Below, in pieces: positions 25,211-34,690 of a stretch of DNA of 64,000 bases; position 1 is the first letter of the stretch; each line of letters opens with the position of its first letter. The stretch lies in the NCBI RefSeq assembly GCF_013456555.2, contig NZ_CP059154.1, forward strand, positions 2,356,001 through 2,420,000, read 5' to 3'. This DNA comes from Natrinema zhouii (GTDB taxonomy: Archaea > Halobacteriota > Halobacteria > Halobacteriales > Natrialbaceae). Position numbers and translations under genes: made by a program. Below the pieces are notes generated by a model. That model saw only the letters and a program-made list of their open reading frames with translations, made no database searches and had not been told where the DNA came from.

Positions 25211-26224
25211 TTACAGTCCGATTCCCAGCGTCTCGTTGGTCGTCTCGATGCTTTCGGCGGCGTCGGCGCTGCCGGTCACGGCTCGGATCGCGTCGACGTT
25301 CTCCGGCACGACGTCGCTCTCCTGGTGGATGCCCTGGAACAGGTAGAGATCGCGCCCGACGGTCGAGACGGATTCCTCCCAGATGCAGTTCTCCCAGATG
25401 TCGCCGCGCGGCCGGCCCGCGTCCAGCGCGTACTCCTTGAGCGTCCCGCTGCCGTCGATGTCCATCCGCTCTGGGATCAGGAACAGGCGCGACTCGTCGG
25501 CGAACAGCTCGCGGACCTCGGAAGCGTCGACGTCCTCCTCGAGGGTGACGTTGAGGCTGTGCATGTGCATCAGCGTCGCGGGCACCTTCATCCCGAGCGT
25601 GTCGATGTCGAGGTCGGGGAAGATGGTCTCGACGTCGGGGCCGTGGTGGGATGGAATCGTCACCGGGTTCGGGAGGATGTCGTTGATCGGCCCGCGGTCG
25701 GACTGGCCGGGATCGCCGCCGCGACGGACGAGCGTCGCGCGAACCTTCTCGACGCCGTAGGCCTCCCGGAGCGGCGCGATGACTCGAGAGAGGCCGGTCG
25801 TGTTACAGGAGACGACGCGCACGTGGTCGGCGTCGACGGCGTCCTCGAAGTTCGAGCGCGCGTTGAAGCTCACGTCGGTGAGCTCGGCGTCCTCGCCGCC
25901 CTGGTAGAGCGCGGGCGTGTCGTGCTCCTCGTAGAGTTCCTTGTTCTGCGCTCCGATTCCCGAGGGTGTCGCGTCGACGACGACGTCGGCCTCGGCGACG
26001 AGGTCCTCGACCGGACCCGCGATCTCGAGGCCGGCCTCGGCGAACAGTTCCTCGCGCTCCTCGATGGCCGCGTAGAGCGGGAATCCCTTGTCGATCGCCG
26101 TCTCGGCCTCGAAGTTCGGGCGCGTCTTCGCGACGCCCAGTACCTCCATGTCGGGCTGTTGCCGGACGGCGTCCGCGACGCGCTTGCCGATCGTACCGTA
26201 GCCGTTGATTGCGACCTGTTGCAT
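25211..26224 (-). CDS. gap: Type II glyceraldehyde-3-phosphate dehydrogenase (archaeal)
   Basis: A 337-residue archaeal [25 protein letters not shown] (NAD(P)-binding), [19 protein letters not shown], catalytic Cys140 in [12 protein letters not shown], and [19 protein letters not shown]. It interconverts glyceraldehyde-3-phosphate and 1,3-bisphosphoglycerate. In haloarchaea the type II enzyme is mainly associated with gluconeogenesis. GATTATCCC (minus strand, about 27 bases upstream) is the likely box A and points to a leaderless transcript. It is divergent from the aminopeptidase gene at 26476. Confidence 0.96.
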   Translation of the reverse strand: MQQVAINGYGTIGKRVADAVRQQPDMEVLGVAKTRPNFEAETAIDKGFPLYAAIEEREELFAEAGLEIAGPVEDLVAEADVVVDATPSGIGAQNKELYEEHDTPALYQGGEDAELTDVSFNARSNFEDAVDADHVRVVSCNTTGLSRVIAPLREAYGVEKVRATLVRRGGDPGQSDRGPINDILPNPVTIPSHHGPDVETIFPDLDIDTLGMKVPATLMHMHSLNVTLEEDVDASEVRELFADESRLFLIPERMDIDGSGTLKEYALDAGRPRGDIWENCIWEESVSTVGRDLYLFQGIHQESDVVPENVDAIRAVTGSADAAESIETTNETLGIGL

Positions 26225-26445
26225 GTACCGGGAGTGTACCACCGAGCGGGATAATCGTTTCGAGGACCCGCAGCCGATACTTACTCGAATCGGAGTTCTC
26301 GATCGCTCTCGAGGCCGATCTCGGTACCGGTTCACACGGAACCGGTCCGGCCAACCCCGTCCGTCTAACCCGACCCGCGCACCGGTCCAGGCCCACGGGC
26401 TCGCCCGTCCGTGAACCTGCGTGCACAGCGCGACCGAGGACAAGA

Positions 26446-26453
26446 CATATCGG
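26446..26453 (+). promoter_or_regulatory. Box A of the second M29-type peptidase gene
   Basis: ACATATCG is centred about 27 bases before the ATG at 26476, the expected spacing for a leaderless haloarchaeal transcript. It supports the chosen start against the long open frame upstream. Confidence 0.5.
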
Positions 26454-26475
26454 CCCGCTTGCCGCACACTCGCGT

Positions 26476-27432
26476 ATGACAGCACTTCGAGCCGCGGCGG
26501 AGACGGCGGTCCGCCAGTGTCTGGGTCTCAAGGCGGGGGAGTCGTGTGCGGTCGTCACCGACGACGACCGGGTTCCGATCGGGGAGGCGATCTACGCGGT
26601 TGCCAGCGAGATCACCGACGACGCCGTGATCGTCCGCTATCCGCCGGGCGAGACCCACGGCGGCGAACCCCCCGCACCGGTGGCAGCGGCGATGGCCGGG
26701 TCCGACGTCGTCCTCGCGCCGACGACCAAGAGCCTGAGTCACACTCGCGCGCGCACGGACGCGAACGAGGCCGGTGCGCGGGTCGCGACGCTTCCGGGGA
26801 TCACCGAGGACGTCTTCACGACGGGGCTGGCGGCCGACTACGAGTCGATTGCGGCTCACTGCGAGGCGGTCCGCGAGCAGGTCGCGGGGGCCGAGGAGGT
26901 CCGCGTCACGACCGATGCCGGCACCGACATCACGTTCGGCGTTGGCGACCGCGAGTGGCTCGCCGACACCGGCATCGTCCACGACCCCGGCGAGATGTCG
27001 AATCTCCCCGCAGGCGAGGTGTTCATCAGCCCCGAAACCGCCGACGGGATCTTCGTCGTCGACGGGACGATGATGCCCCACGGTCTCCTCGAGGATAGCC
27101 AGACCCTCACCTTCGCGGTCGAAGACGGGTTCGTCACTGAGATCTCGGACGACGAAATTCGCGAGGAGGTCGAGAACGCCGCGGAGACGGTCGGCGACGC
27201 CGCGTACAACCTCGCGGAGCTGGGAATCGGGACCAACGTCGCCGTCTCCGACCTCGTCGGCTCGGTCCTCCTGGACGAGAAGGCCGGCGGCACCGTCCAC
27301 ATCGCGATCGGTGACGATGCGGGGATCGGCGGCGACACCGAAGCGCCGATCCACCTCGACGGCATCATCCGAGAGCCGAGCGTCTTCGCTGACGGCGAGC
27401 CCGTCGACCTTCCGGTCGCCGATAGTGACTGA
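26476..27432 (+). CDS. M29-related aminopeptidase, shorter paralogue
   Basis: The 318-residue protein is related to the peptidase at 3869 but diverged: [41 protein letters not shown] and APIHLDGII preserve the glutamate and His-x-Asp metal ligands of family M29. The N-terminal domain ([20 protein letters not shown]) is shorter. It probably cleaves N-terminal residues from peptides, perhaps with a different preference. Such proteins are often annotated as leucyl aminopeptidases. Confidence 0.88.
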   Translation: MTALRAAAETAVRQCLGLKAGESCAVVTDDDRVPIGEAIYAVASEITDDAVIVRYPPGETHGGEPPAPVAAAMAGSDVVLAPTTKSLSHTRARTDANEAGARVATLPGITEDVFTTGLAADYESIAAHCEAVREQVAGAEEVRVTTDAGTDITFGVGDREWLADTGIVHDPGEMSNLPAGEVFISPETADGIFVVDGTMMPHGLLEDSQTLTFAVEDGFVTEISDDEIREEVENAAETVGDAAYNLAELGIGTNVAVSDLVGSVLLDEKAGGTVHIAIGDDAGIGGDTEAPIHLDGIIREPSVFADGEPVDLPVADSD

Positions 27433-27583
27433 CTGATCGACTGGGCGACAGACGCTCGAGGCCCCGTTCTCGATTGCGGTTGCTACTGCTTCCGTCGAAT
27501 CCGTTCCGTCGGGATGCGCTCGAACCCAACCGACATGTGAGAACCTAGTGGTTTCAAGTCCGGGTGGTGTGAGATGGAAACCG

Positions 27584-28165
27584 ATGAGCGATACTCGCGC
27601 GTACGATATCGAGGGAATCGAACTCACTGACGACCGCTATACGGTCGAACAGGGATTCGTCCGGAACAAGTACAGGGCGCTCGACGCCGACGGGAACGTC
27701 GTCCTCCGGGGCAAACAGAAGATGCTGAAGATGAAAGAGGAGTTCCCCTTCGTCGACGTCGACGGGAACGAAGTGTTCACGGTGAAAGCCGGCGGCATCA
27801 TCGATGTCGCGGGGAACTACGTGCTTTCGGATGCTCGGACCGGCGAGAACGTCGTCATTCTGGACAACGACTACTCGTTGCTGCAGGACACGTGGAAGAT
27901 CCGCGACGCGACCACCGAGGAAAAACTGGCCGAAATCAACTCCCGCGGTGCGATGGTGACGCTGGCCCGGAACGTCCTTCCGTTCGGCGGCTGGATCCCG
28001 CACAAGTACGAGATCACCGATGGGGCAGGCGCTCACGTCGGTTCCATCAGCGGCCAGTTCTCGTTGCGCGACCGCTACGAGATCGTCATCGACGACGCCA
28101 GCACCGTCCCCAAAGAACCCATCATCGCCGCGGCGATGGTCATCGATGCGATCCAGGGGAACTAA
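27584..28165 (+). CDS. LURP-one-related (Tubby-like fold) protein
   Basis: The 193-residue protein has the LOR pattern: YTVEQGFVRNKYRALDADGN, VVLRGKQKMLKMKEEFPFVD, IIDVAGNYVLSDARTGENVV and LLQDTWKIRDATTEEKLAEI, closing with DRYEIVIDDASTVPKEPIIA. LOR proteins share a Tubby/scramblase-like beta barrel. They are widespread in haloarchaea with unknown function; membrane-lipid association is a possibility. The ATG at 27584 is chosen because the 12 residues before it are not family-like. Confidence 0.85.
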   Translation: MSDTRAYDIEGIELTDDRYTVEQGFVRNKYRALDADGNVVLRGKQKMLKMKEEFPFVDVDGNEVFTVKAGGIIDVAGNYVLSDARTGENVVILDNDYSLLQDTWKIRDATTEEKLAEINSRGAMVTLARNVLPFGGWIPHKYEITDGAGAHVGSISGQFSLRDRYEIVIDDASTVPKEPIIAAAMVIDAIQGN

Positions 28166-28346
28166 TTTCGCCTCGAGTCAGACCGTTCATCCCGAGCCGG
28201 ACTCCTCCCCTCGAGACGGCTTGTTTACCCAGGCCTGACGCTCGGCTGAAGCCGGCGCGGGTGGCCAATTCGACCGGTCGTCGATGCGTGTGAGGGGACG
28301 AAGACGGGTTCAATCGCCTTTTAGGTACGTAGCCGTTAGGTGCGCT

Positions 28347-29000
28347 ATGAGCGAAACACCGGATCGGGTTCCGACACCCTGTCCTTCGTGCTCGCCGGAC
28401 CTCGAGACGGTCCACGAGGTACTCACGGAGGGCGGCGGCACCCTGACCGTTCGATGCAGCGAGTGTAGTCACGTCCACAAGATCCAGCCCGATACCGAGT
28501 CGGAGGTCACCCTCGATGTCGTCGTCTCCCAGGGCGGCGAATCGTTCACGGCGAACGTCACCACGCCCGAAGACGAGCAGATCGAAGTCGGCGACGAGTT
28601 CATCCTCGAGACCGACGAAGTGCTCTCGACCGTTCGCGTGACGAGCGTCGAACTCGACGGGCAGAAACGAGTTGAAGAGGCCCCCGTCGAGGAGATCGAG
28701 ACCGTCTGGTCCCGCGAGGTCGACAACGTGGCGGTCAACGTCACGATCCACCCGCAGGACGGCTCGAGGGACGACAGCCACAGTATCACGGTCCACGTCC
28801 CCGGCGACTACGAGTTCGAGGTCGGCGCGGTCGAGTCCTTCGGCGACGACGAGTTCGAGATCGACGCCTTCGTCGTCCGCGGCGACGCCGACGGCTACCG
28901 GCGAGACCGCTTCGAGGAGGGTGGCGATACGGGCTTCGCGAAGGACATCAAACGCGTCTACGCCTACGACGAGCAGAGCAGCGCCTGGTCGGCCTGGTAA
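28347..29000 (+). CDS. HVO_0476-family zinc finger protein
   Basis: The 217-residue protein starts with a zinc ribbon (CPSC at residues 12-15, CSEC at 37-40), followed by an acidic region with repeated beta-strand patterns (VTLDVVVSQGGESFTANVT; VAVNVTIHPQDGSRDD) and FAKDIKRVYAYDE near the end. It matches the halobacterial family named after HVO_0476. Function is unknown; the ribbon suggests nucleic acid or protein contact. It precedes two methyltransferase genes on the same strand, a grouping that looks conserved in haloarchaea from memory. Confidence 0.85.
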   Translation: MSETPDRVPTPCPSCSPDLETVHEVLTEGGGTLTVRCSECSHVHKIQPDTESEVTLDVVVSQGGESFTANVTTPEDEQIEVGDEFILETDEVLSTVRVTSVELDGQKRVEEAPVEEIETVWSREVDNVAVNVTIHPQDGSRDDSHSITVHVPGDYEFEVGAVESFGDDEFEIDAFVVRGDADGYRRDRFEEGGDTGFAKDIKRVYAYDEQSSAWSAW

Positions 29001-29134
29001 GCGGGCCGCGTCGCGCTGCTGACTCCAGCGCCGGCTCCTCATCTCCTGCCGTCTACTCTCCAGCGCCACGGTGTACCCCCGGTACTCGCCACCCCACTCC
29101 CTACTGTTCTCGAGTGCGTATTCGACGCCGACTC

Positions 29135-29770
29135 ATGTCTGACACCGATAGCTACGAGGCTCCACGTCGACGGATGGTCGAGACCGTCGCGTCGCGCGTG
29201 GACGACGACCGCGTCCTCGCGGCCCTCGAAGCCGTCCCTCGTCACGAGTTCGTTCCGCCCGACCGTCGGGATAGCGCCTATGCCGACCGGCCCCTGCCGA
29301 TCGGCGACGGCCAGACGATCAGCGCGCCCCACATGGTGGCGATCATGGCCGACCTGCTCGAGGCCGAACCAGGCGACGCGATCCTCGAAATCGGCACCGG
29401 CTGTGGCTACCACGCCGCGGTGACGGCCGAACTGGTCGGCGACGAGAACGTCTACACCGTCGAGTACAGCGGGGAGTTGGCCGAGCGGGCCCGCGACCGA
29501 CTCGCGGAGCTGGGCTACGACGACGTCTCGGTCAGGGTCGGCGACGGACGCGACGGCTGGCCCAATCACGCGCCCTACGACGCCGTCTACTTCACCTGCG
29601 CGACGGCCACCGTTCCCGACCCCGTCGTCGAGCAAGTCCGGCCGGGCGGCCAGGTGCTCGCGCCGATCGGGACCGGTCGCCAGACGCTCGTCGACGCGAC
29701 GAAACGTCCCGACGGCTCGCTCGAGCGAACCGACCGCGGCGGCGTGCGATTCGTCCGGATGCGAGGGTAG
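29135..29770 (+). CDS. pcm: Protein-L-isoaspartate O-methyltransferase
   Basis: This 211-residue enzyme has the substrate-side motif ISAPHMVAIM, SAM-binding motif I LEIGTGCGYHAAV, YTVEYSGELAERARDRL and motif III LAPIGTGRQTL. It methylates isoaspartyl residues to start repair of aged proteins. All hallmark residues of the PCMT family are present. It is followed 56 bases later by a second, diverged homologue, probably in one transcript. Confidence 0.94.
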   Translation: MSDTDSYEAPRRRMVETVASRVDDDRVLAALEAVPRHEFVPPDRRDSAYADRPLPIGDGQTISAPHMVAIMADLLEAEPGDAILEIGTGCGYHAAVTAELVGDENVYTVEYSGELAERARDRLAELGYDDVSVRVGDGRDGWPNHAPYDAVYFTCATATVPDPVVEQVRPGGQVLAPIGTGRQTLVDATKRPDGSLERTDRGGVRFVRMRG

Positions 29771-29826
29771 CTGACAAGCGGACGAGCAAGCGCGCCATTC
29801 ATAACGACCGGTGCGATAGCTGGCGC

Positions 29827-30588
29827 ATGGACCTCGCGGTACTCCGAGAGGACATGGTCGACGGCCTCGAGGCCGCGCCCAAGGACGTCCTCTCGGACGA
29901 GACCGTCTCCGTCGCGATGCGCGACGTGCCACGGCACGCGTTTCTCGACGACGAACGGACGGCCTACGCCGATCGCGAACACGACGCCCTCGGTACTCGC
30001 GTCCTCTCCCCGAGCACGGCCGCCAGACTGCTTCAGGCGCTCGCCCTCGAGGACGGCGAGACGGTGCTGATCGTCGGCGTCGGCGTCGGTTACACCGCCG
30101 CCGTCGCGGCCGAGATCGTGGGCGAGACGAACGTCCACGCCGTCGATATCTCCCGCCCGCTAGTCGTCGAAGCGCGGGAGAACCTCGCTGACGCGGGCTA
30201 CGACGGTGTCCTCGTCGACTGCCGCGATGGCGCGAACGGCTTCCCCGAATACGCTCCCTTCGACCGGATTCTGCTCGAGGCAGCCGCGGTCGAACCGCCC
30301 CGTGCGCTGCTCGAGCAGTTGGCCGACGGGGGACGGCTCGTCTTCCCGCGTGGCACCCAGCGACAGCGACTCGAGGCCGTCTCGGCCGATGGCACGGTCG
30401 ATCGGTTCGATCCCGTCTCGTTCGATCCGCTGCTGGTCGAGGGTGAGCAATCGGGGGCCGTTGAACGAAACCGAATGACCCGCGAGGATCGCGAACGGGC
30501 CCAGCGACGCGCCGAATCCCGTCGCGGGTGGGAACAGGACTGGATCGAGTGGGACGATGCCGTGAGCCAGCAATCGCGGCGGCGCTGA
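29827..30588 (+). CDS. Pcm-like methyltransferase paralogue with altered active-site motifs
   Basis: The 253-residue protein is clearly homologous to Pcm in order of motifs (VPRHAFLDDERTAYADREH, ARENLADAGYDGVLV, LLEQLADGGRLVFPRG). Two key places differ: the Ser-x-Pro-His substrate loop (SAPH in the neighbour) reads VLSPSTAAR here, and SAM motif I is LIVGVGVGYTAAV rather than LEIGTGCGYHAAV. The C-terminus is longer and rich in Arg/Glu. It may bind SAM without repairing isoaspartate, or methylate another substrate. Haloarchaea often encode such pairs. Confidence 0.88.
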   Translation: MDLAVLREDMVDGLEAAPKDVLSDETVSVAMRDVPRHAFLDDERTAYADREHDALGTRVLSPSTAARLLQALALEDGETVLIVGVGVGYTAAVAAEIVGETNVHAVDISRPLVVEARENLADAGYDGVLVDCRDGANGFPEYAPFDRILLEAAAVEPPRALLEQLADGGRLVFPRGTQRQRLEAVSADGTVDRFDPVSFDPLLVEGEQSGAVERNRMTREDRERAQRRAESRRGWEQDWIEWDDAVSQQSRRR

Positions 30589-31275
30589 CCCCGTAGCACG
30601 GCCATCTCGCCTCGCTGCGGACGGCGTCATCGGCCGATTTGTGGCCGATCTATGGTCGAGTCGCTCTCCGACTGCTGCTTTCCCAGGTGTACTGTGTTCC
30701 GATCGCAGTTGACGGGTATCCGGGGATGTCTCTCGAGGGTTCGTAGAAAGGGGTGGGGGGAATGGGGTGGCGACAGTCTGCCTCAGATCGCCATTTCTTG
30801 GTATGGGCTGGCGAGGGTTAACTATGTTCTATAATTGTTTAGCACCTCAATTTGGAGGACACTAATCAATTAGTGCCCAACCGAGAGATGGCGACTGCCA
30901 ATTTCCATTCGCGTCATTCGGGTGCTGTGGCTGGTTTCGATGGCTTCCTTTCGAAGTGCGCCGATCCAATCGCTTCTGGATCGATTCCCGCGCATCAATC
31001 GCCCCAGAGACGAATCGAGCCGAACACGCGTTGCTCTCTGGGATGTTATCTCAGCTGAACGAACACGTGAGCGACGAGCTCGCGATCAGGGCCCAATAAG
31101 GCTAGTGTCAGTATTGGATCGGAGAACAGCGTCGCTACCGGATGAACGTTCGCGGAAAGGGGGGTGGGGGGATTGGGGTGGCGACAGCTTGTCTCAGATC
31201 GCCAACTATCGATACGAACCGATGGTGGTTAAGAATGACTTCTAACTGTTTGTATGGTCGGAGAATTCATACTAA
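30589..31275. other. Gene-free region carrying a duplicated G-rich unit
   Basis: No complete gene is recognised. The region is dominated by two similar units of about 127 bases (30747-30873 and 31156-31283), 410 bases apart and described separately. Short frames crossing the units end at comparable positions, at stops 30834 and 31245. Confidence 0.5.
30747..30873 (+). repeat. G-rich unit, copy A
   Basis: Starts with four G-tracts (GGGGTGGGGGGAATGGGG, 30750-30767), then GGCGACAG...CTCAGATCGCC, which can close a small stem (GGCGA 30769-30773 with TCGCC 30788-30792), and ends with CTAATCAATTAG at 30862-30873. Copy B repeats the start, middle and end in the same order and spacing. The G-tracts could form a quadruplex. 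Confidence 0.65.
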
Positions 31276-31283
31276 TCAATTAG
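31156..31283 (+). repeat. G-rich unit, copy B
   Basis: Same plan as copy A: G-tracts at 31159-31178, the GGCGACAG...CTCAGATCGCC stem at 31180-31203, and CTAATCAATTAG at 31272-31283. The last 8 bases overlap the stop-codon end of the response regulator gene on the opposite strand. Copies differ by scattered substitutions and one length change in the first G-tract. Confidence 0.65.
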
Positions 31284-33399
31284 AGCCACCGTCGAACACC
31301 ATGGTCACGAGCTTTCGTTCGGCCGCCCGCAGGTGGTAGTGATACGTCGGCGGCGAGATGTCGAGCGCCTCCGCGATGTCCTCGCCGGTGCTGTCCCGCG
31401 GCCACTCGAAAAAGCCGCTGTAATGGGCCGCTTGTAACGCCTCGAACTGCTTGTCGGTGAGCCGTTCCGCGAGGTGCGTATCGAGCTGGCGCGCCGACTG
31501 CGTGGTCGTCGTCTCCCGCTTGGCGATCAGTTCCGTCTCGGGATACTCCTCCCTGATCGATTCGATCAGCGACCGCGTCTCAACTCGCTGTGGGACCTCG
31601 AGAACGAGCGTGGACGTTCCGTCTTCGGCCGTCGCCATCCGGATCCGCACGTCGTACGTTCGAAGCACGTCGAGAAACGGCGTCGTCGCCACCGTCAGCT
31701 CGAACAGCGTCTCGTCCTCGCCTTCGGAGACGACCGACAGCGTCTCGATCGACGCCCACGCCGCTTCCAGCGACGTGAGATCCGCCGTCGACGGCGCGCT
31801 GACGAACAGCACGATCCCGTCCTCGCCGCGGTCGACGACCCCCTCGAGCGTGACCGGATCCGCCTCCGCGACGTGGGCTGACAGCCGGTTGAGCAATAGC
31901 CGCGAGTCACCGACGGCGAGTTCGAGCTCGAGGCGACTGTCGGTCAACATCGCCCGCGTCCGTTCGACCGACTGAATCGCGTGGCCGATCGTCTCCCCGA
32001 GTTCGGCGAGCACCTCGCGCTCGCGCTCGCCGACCGCGTCGGCTCCCGCGACGTGGACCATCAGGACGCCGTAGCGGCGTTCGTCCGCGGCGAGCGGGAC
32101 GCCTAACACCGTCTGAAATCCGTAAGTCAGCGCCTCCTTGCGCCGCATGGTCCACCGGTCGGCCTCGAGTACGTCGCGCACCGTCCGTACCTGTCCCGAC
32201 TCGAGGATCTCCCGGACCAGCTCGATCTCGGGTGCGCAGTCGTTGCCGGCGCGGATGCCGTCGATGTACGCCGCGTCGATCCCGGCCCAGGCGGTCGGAG
32301 TGGGCGGTTCGTCGTCGCTCGCGGCGATCCAAGCGAACCGATACCGGTCCGTCCCGGCGAGTCGATCGCATACCGTCTCCTCGATCTCCGCGCGCGTCGA
32401 CGCCTGCGCGACGCCGTGATTGATCTCGCGGACGATCTCGTTCGTATGATTGAGTCGTGTCAGCTCTTCGTTTTGCTGCGTGAGCGTCCGATCGTGATCG
32501 CGAAGTAGCTGCTCGCGTTCGGCCCGGTCCAGCGCCGCCTCGGTGTTGGCCGCCAGAATGTGCAACAGCTCGGTCATTGTCTCGTCGAATCCATCGACGT
32601 CCTCCGTCCCCGCGACCAGCACGCCGTGGGTCCCCAGCGGCACGATCAGTTCGCTTCGACTCACTGCTTCCGCGGCATCGACCTCGTCTTCGCGCCTGAC
32701 GTCCTCATAGTAGGCACTGTCTCCCTCCGAAAACGCCTCCCAGACCAGCCCCTCTCCCCGTTCGAACGTCTCCGCCGGATCGCCCAGTTCGGGCGAGCGT
32801 CGCGTCGACGCCGCGTGCTCGAGGGCCCCCGCCGTCGGCTCGAACGCGTAGGCCGCGGCGACGGCCACGTCCAGGATCTCACGTGCCGTCTCGACCGCCG
32901 CCCGGTAGATCTCCACCTTGGTCTCTGCTCGCATCAAATCCCGCGTCGTCTCGTGTAACGTCGTCAGCGTCCGTTCGTAGCGGCGCTCGCTCTCCCGGAG
33001 TTCCGTTTCGGTGCGGTACTGGGCGACCGCGTTCGTGATCTGGTTCGCCAACAGCGCGTACTGTTCCTCGCCGGATTCCTTCTGGAGATACTGGGTCACG
33101 CCCGCCGCAATCGCCTCGCTGGCGATCTCCTCTGACCCTCTCCCCGTAAAGAGGATAAACGGCAGGTCGGGATCCGTCGCTCGGACCCGCTCCAACAGCT
33201 CCAGACCCGTCATCTCCGGCATCTCGTAATCGCTGACGATACAGTCGACCTCGCGGCGCTCGATGACGCCGAGCGCCTCCGCGCCATCCGTCGCCGCCTC
33301 GGCGGCGATCGACTCGCGCTCGCGCTCGAGCATCTCTCCGGCCAGAGACGCGAAGCCGGGTTCGTTGTCGACGACGAGTACGGTGATTGGTTGTGACAT
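31276..33399 (-). CDS. Response regulator with GAF domains and Bat-type HTH (bacterio-opsin-activator-like)
   Basis: The 707-residue protein has a receiver domain (residues 1-125; phospho-acceptor Asp57 in CIVSDYEMPEM, ILFTGRG, Lys in YLQKES), a linker coiled coil, one GAF-like domain (about 150-300), a second coil and GAF (about 320-480), a Bat-type GAF/HTH-associated region, and a C-terminal HTH_10 (LTDKQFEALQAAHYSGFFEW, DISPPTYHYHLRAAERKLV). This is the architecture of haloarchaeal Bat-like regulators that sense light, oxygen or redox state. No kinase is adjacent. Palindromes CTAATxxATTAG lie on both sides of the gene and could be its own binding sites. Confidence 0.9.
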   Translation of the reverse strand: MSQPITVLVVDNEPGFASLAGEMLERERESIAAEAATDGAEALGVIERREVDCIVSDYEMPEMTGLELLERVRATDPDLPFILFTGRGSEEIASEAIAAGVTQYLQKESGEEQYALLANQITNAVAQYRTETELRESERRYERTLTTLHETTRDLMRAETKVEIYRAAVETAREILDVAVAAAYAFEPTAGALEHAASTRRSPELGDPAETFERGEGLVWEAFSEGDSAYYEDVRREDEVDAAEAVSRSELIVPLGTHGVLVAGTEDVDGFDETMTELLHILAANTEAALDRAEREQLLRDHDRTLTQQNEELTRLNHTNEIVREINHGVAQASTRAEIEETVCDRLAGTDRYRFAWIAASDDEPPTPTAWAGIDAAYIDGIRAGNDCAPEIELVREILESGQVRTVRDVLEADRWTMRRKEALTYGFQTVLGVPLAADERRYGVLMVHVAGADAVGEREREVLAELGETIGHAIQSVERTRAMLTDSRLELELAVGDSRLLLNRLSAHVAEADPVTLEGVVDRGEDGIVLFVSAPSTADLTSLEAAWASIETLSVVSEGEDETLFELTVATTPFLDVLRTYDVRIRMATAEDGTSTLVLEVPQRVETRSLIESIREEYPETELIAKRETTTTQSARQLDTHLAERLTDKQFEALQAAHYSGFFEWPRDSTGEDIAEALDISPPTYHYHLRAAERKLVTMVFDGGSN

Positions 33400-33481
33400 G
33401 GTCCACTAGCACCGACATACCGCTGTTCTGACGGGTAACCGCCTGCGTTGTCGGATCACATAAGCAGGTGCCACGAACCTA

Positions 33482-33493
33482 CTAATATATTAG
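33482..33493. promoter_or_regulatory. Palindrome CTAATATATTAG upstream of the response regulator gene
   Basis: A perfect 12-bp palindrome 83 bases before the regulator start, sharing CTAAT..ATTAG with the two palindromes downstream of the gene (30862 and 31272). It may be an operator or simply an AT-rich promoter core. On the plus strand it would also sit at box A distance from a 20-codon frame at 33510-33572, which is too short to call. Confidence 0.4.
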
Positions 33494-33644
33494 GATATAG
33501 AGCACTCGCATGGTAACTCTTTACGCAGGAGAGGTGGATTCGAAAGAACCCGTGAAAATCGGGTGTAATTGAATGCATCCTGATTTATACACTGCCCACT
33601 GGCATTCGTAGAACAGTTCTGTTCAAAACAGTGCTTACAGCCAA

Positions 33645-34055
33645 TTACGGCAGCCGAACGTCGAATCGGTACGCCTCGGCTCGGTTGACGCTGGGATGAT
33701 CAATCTTCGGCTCGGTTAACCGCAAGTACGTGCTTTTCTTCCCGGCATCCTCGACTGGCACCCAGTACAGTTTATCACTCTCCTTACACCGAACGGCGAA
33801 TACGTCGACCGCTCCGTCGTAGTCATCCATCGTTACGTCCCCATCGACAGTCGTTTTACTGGCCGTTTTGAATCGAACAACGTCGTCTTCGATCCATCCA
33901 GTTTTGCACTGTACTGTGAGTAACTGCGTTCCAGTATCTAATACGAGATCGTACTTATCGTTGTCACCGAACGGAATCGAGACGGAGTACCCTTCTGCGA
34001 TGAGTGTCGAGAGGATTCGTGCTTCGGTTTCGTCACCTGTTTGCTTCGTATTCAT
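33645..34055 (-). CDS. PD-(D/E)XK endonuclease, group I-intron-associated type
   Basis: The 136-residue protein begins MNTKQTGDETEARILSTLIA and has a nuclease core IPFGDNDKYDLVLDTG, then LLTVQCKTGWIEDDVV, giving D-(x)n-QxK, a known variant of PD-(D/E)XK. VDVFAVRCKESDKLYWVPVE is also typical. It matches the short family that includes the homing endonuclease I-Ssp6803I, which cuts a tRNA gene, and similar haloarchaeal stand-alone proteins. It lies about 290 bases from the first of two tRNA-Asp genes. The gene is less GC-rich than its neighbours, suggesting recent acquisition. Whether it still cuts DNA is unknown. Confidence 0.8.
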   Translation of the reverse strand: MNTKQTGDETEARILSTLIAEGYSVSIPFGDNDKYDLVLDTGTQLLTVQCKTGWIEDDVVRFKTASKTTVDGDVTMDDYDGAVDVFAVRCKESDKLYWVPVEDAGKKSTYLRLTEPKIDHPSVNRAEAYRFDVRLP

Positions 34056-34348
34056 CGCTCGTTTGACCCAGTAGGACGTTTACGAACATCCCCGATATGA
34101 TATTCGAACAATTATAGATGAGTGATGGCTAAAGCAAAATAGAGGTAATTGTTTGGACGTGATACCGGAGTCCCGCCGTCAGAGTTGTTTGTGGAAGAAG
34201 CACTCAAGTCCGGATTTAAATCGGTGCCCAGACTTCCAGGCATGCGGTTTCACTCTCGTTCACGGCTTTCTAGCTTGTGTTCCCAGCTCTCACCTATGAG
34301 TGATGAGTCACACTATGCAGTACTCGTCGGAATTATTGCGAAAGAAGA

Positions 34349-34421
34349 CGCCCGAGGCGGGATTTGAACCCGCGTCACGACCGTGACAGGGTCGTATGAT
34401 GGGCCACTACACCACCCGGGC
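34349..34421 (-). tRNA. tRNA-Asp (anticodon GUC), copy 1
   Basis: The minus strand reads a full 73-base tRNA: acceptor GCCCGGG/CTCGGGC-type pairing, anticodon loop CTGTCAC (GTC) and T-loop GGTTCAAATCC, discriminator G. CCTTAATACT on the minus strand about 28-35 bases upstream serves as box A. It is identical in sequence to copy 2 at 34825. Confidence 0.95.
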
Positions 34422-34533
34422 ACGCAACTCTTCGTTTCCCCGTCGCAGTATTAAGGGTTTTGTTCCCACTTCGTTCTCTCCTTAGAGTGACAGAATTACT
34501 ACCCCGGTTTTGAGCATGAATTCCTCCCTGTTT

Positions 34534-34570
34534 CTATAGTAGTCATTGAAACGATTTACACATTGATTGT
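34534..34570 (+). mobile_element. Remnant of the MITE-like hairpin element
   Basis: CTATAGTAGTCATTGAAACG and the bases after it match the left half of the intact element at 43461-43546 with scattered transitions. The right terminal repeat is missing, so this is a decayed half copy. Confidence 0.65.
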
Positions 34571-34690
34571 CCAGTCCGTGGTTCACACTCACGTCGCTCG
34601 CTTCGAATCGCGCTACCATCGTACTCTTCGTTTCGCAAAATTTGAATGTTCGCGACGCAATAAGCCGGTCGCTCACGGCTTTGAATCCGA

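Noticed and set aside
34149..34367. 72-codon frame running into tRNA-Asp 1
   Set aside because: It ends within the tRNA gene and its product is not protein-like.
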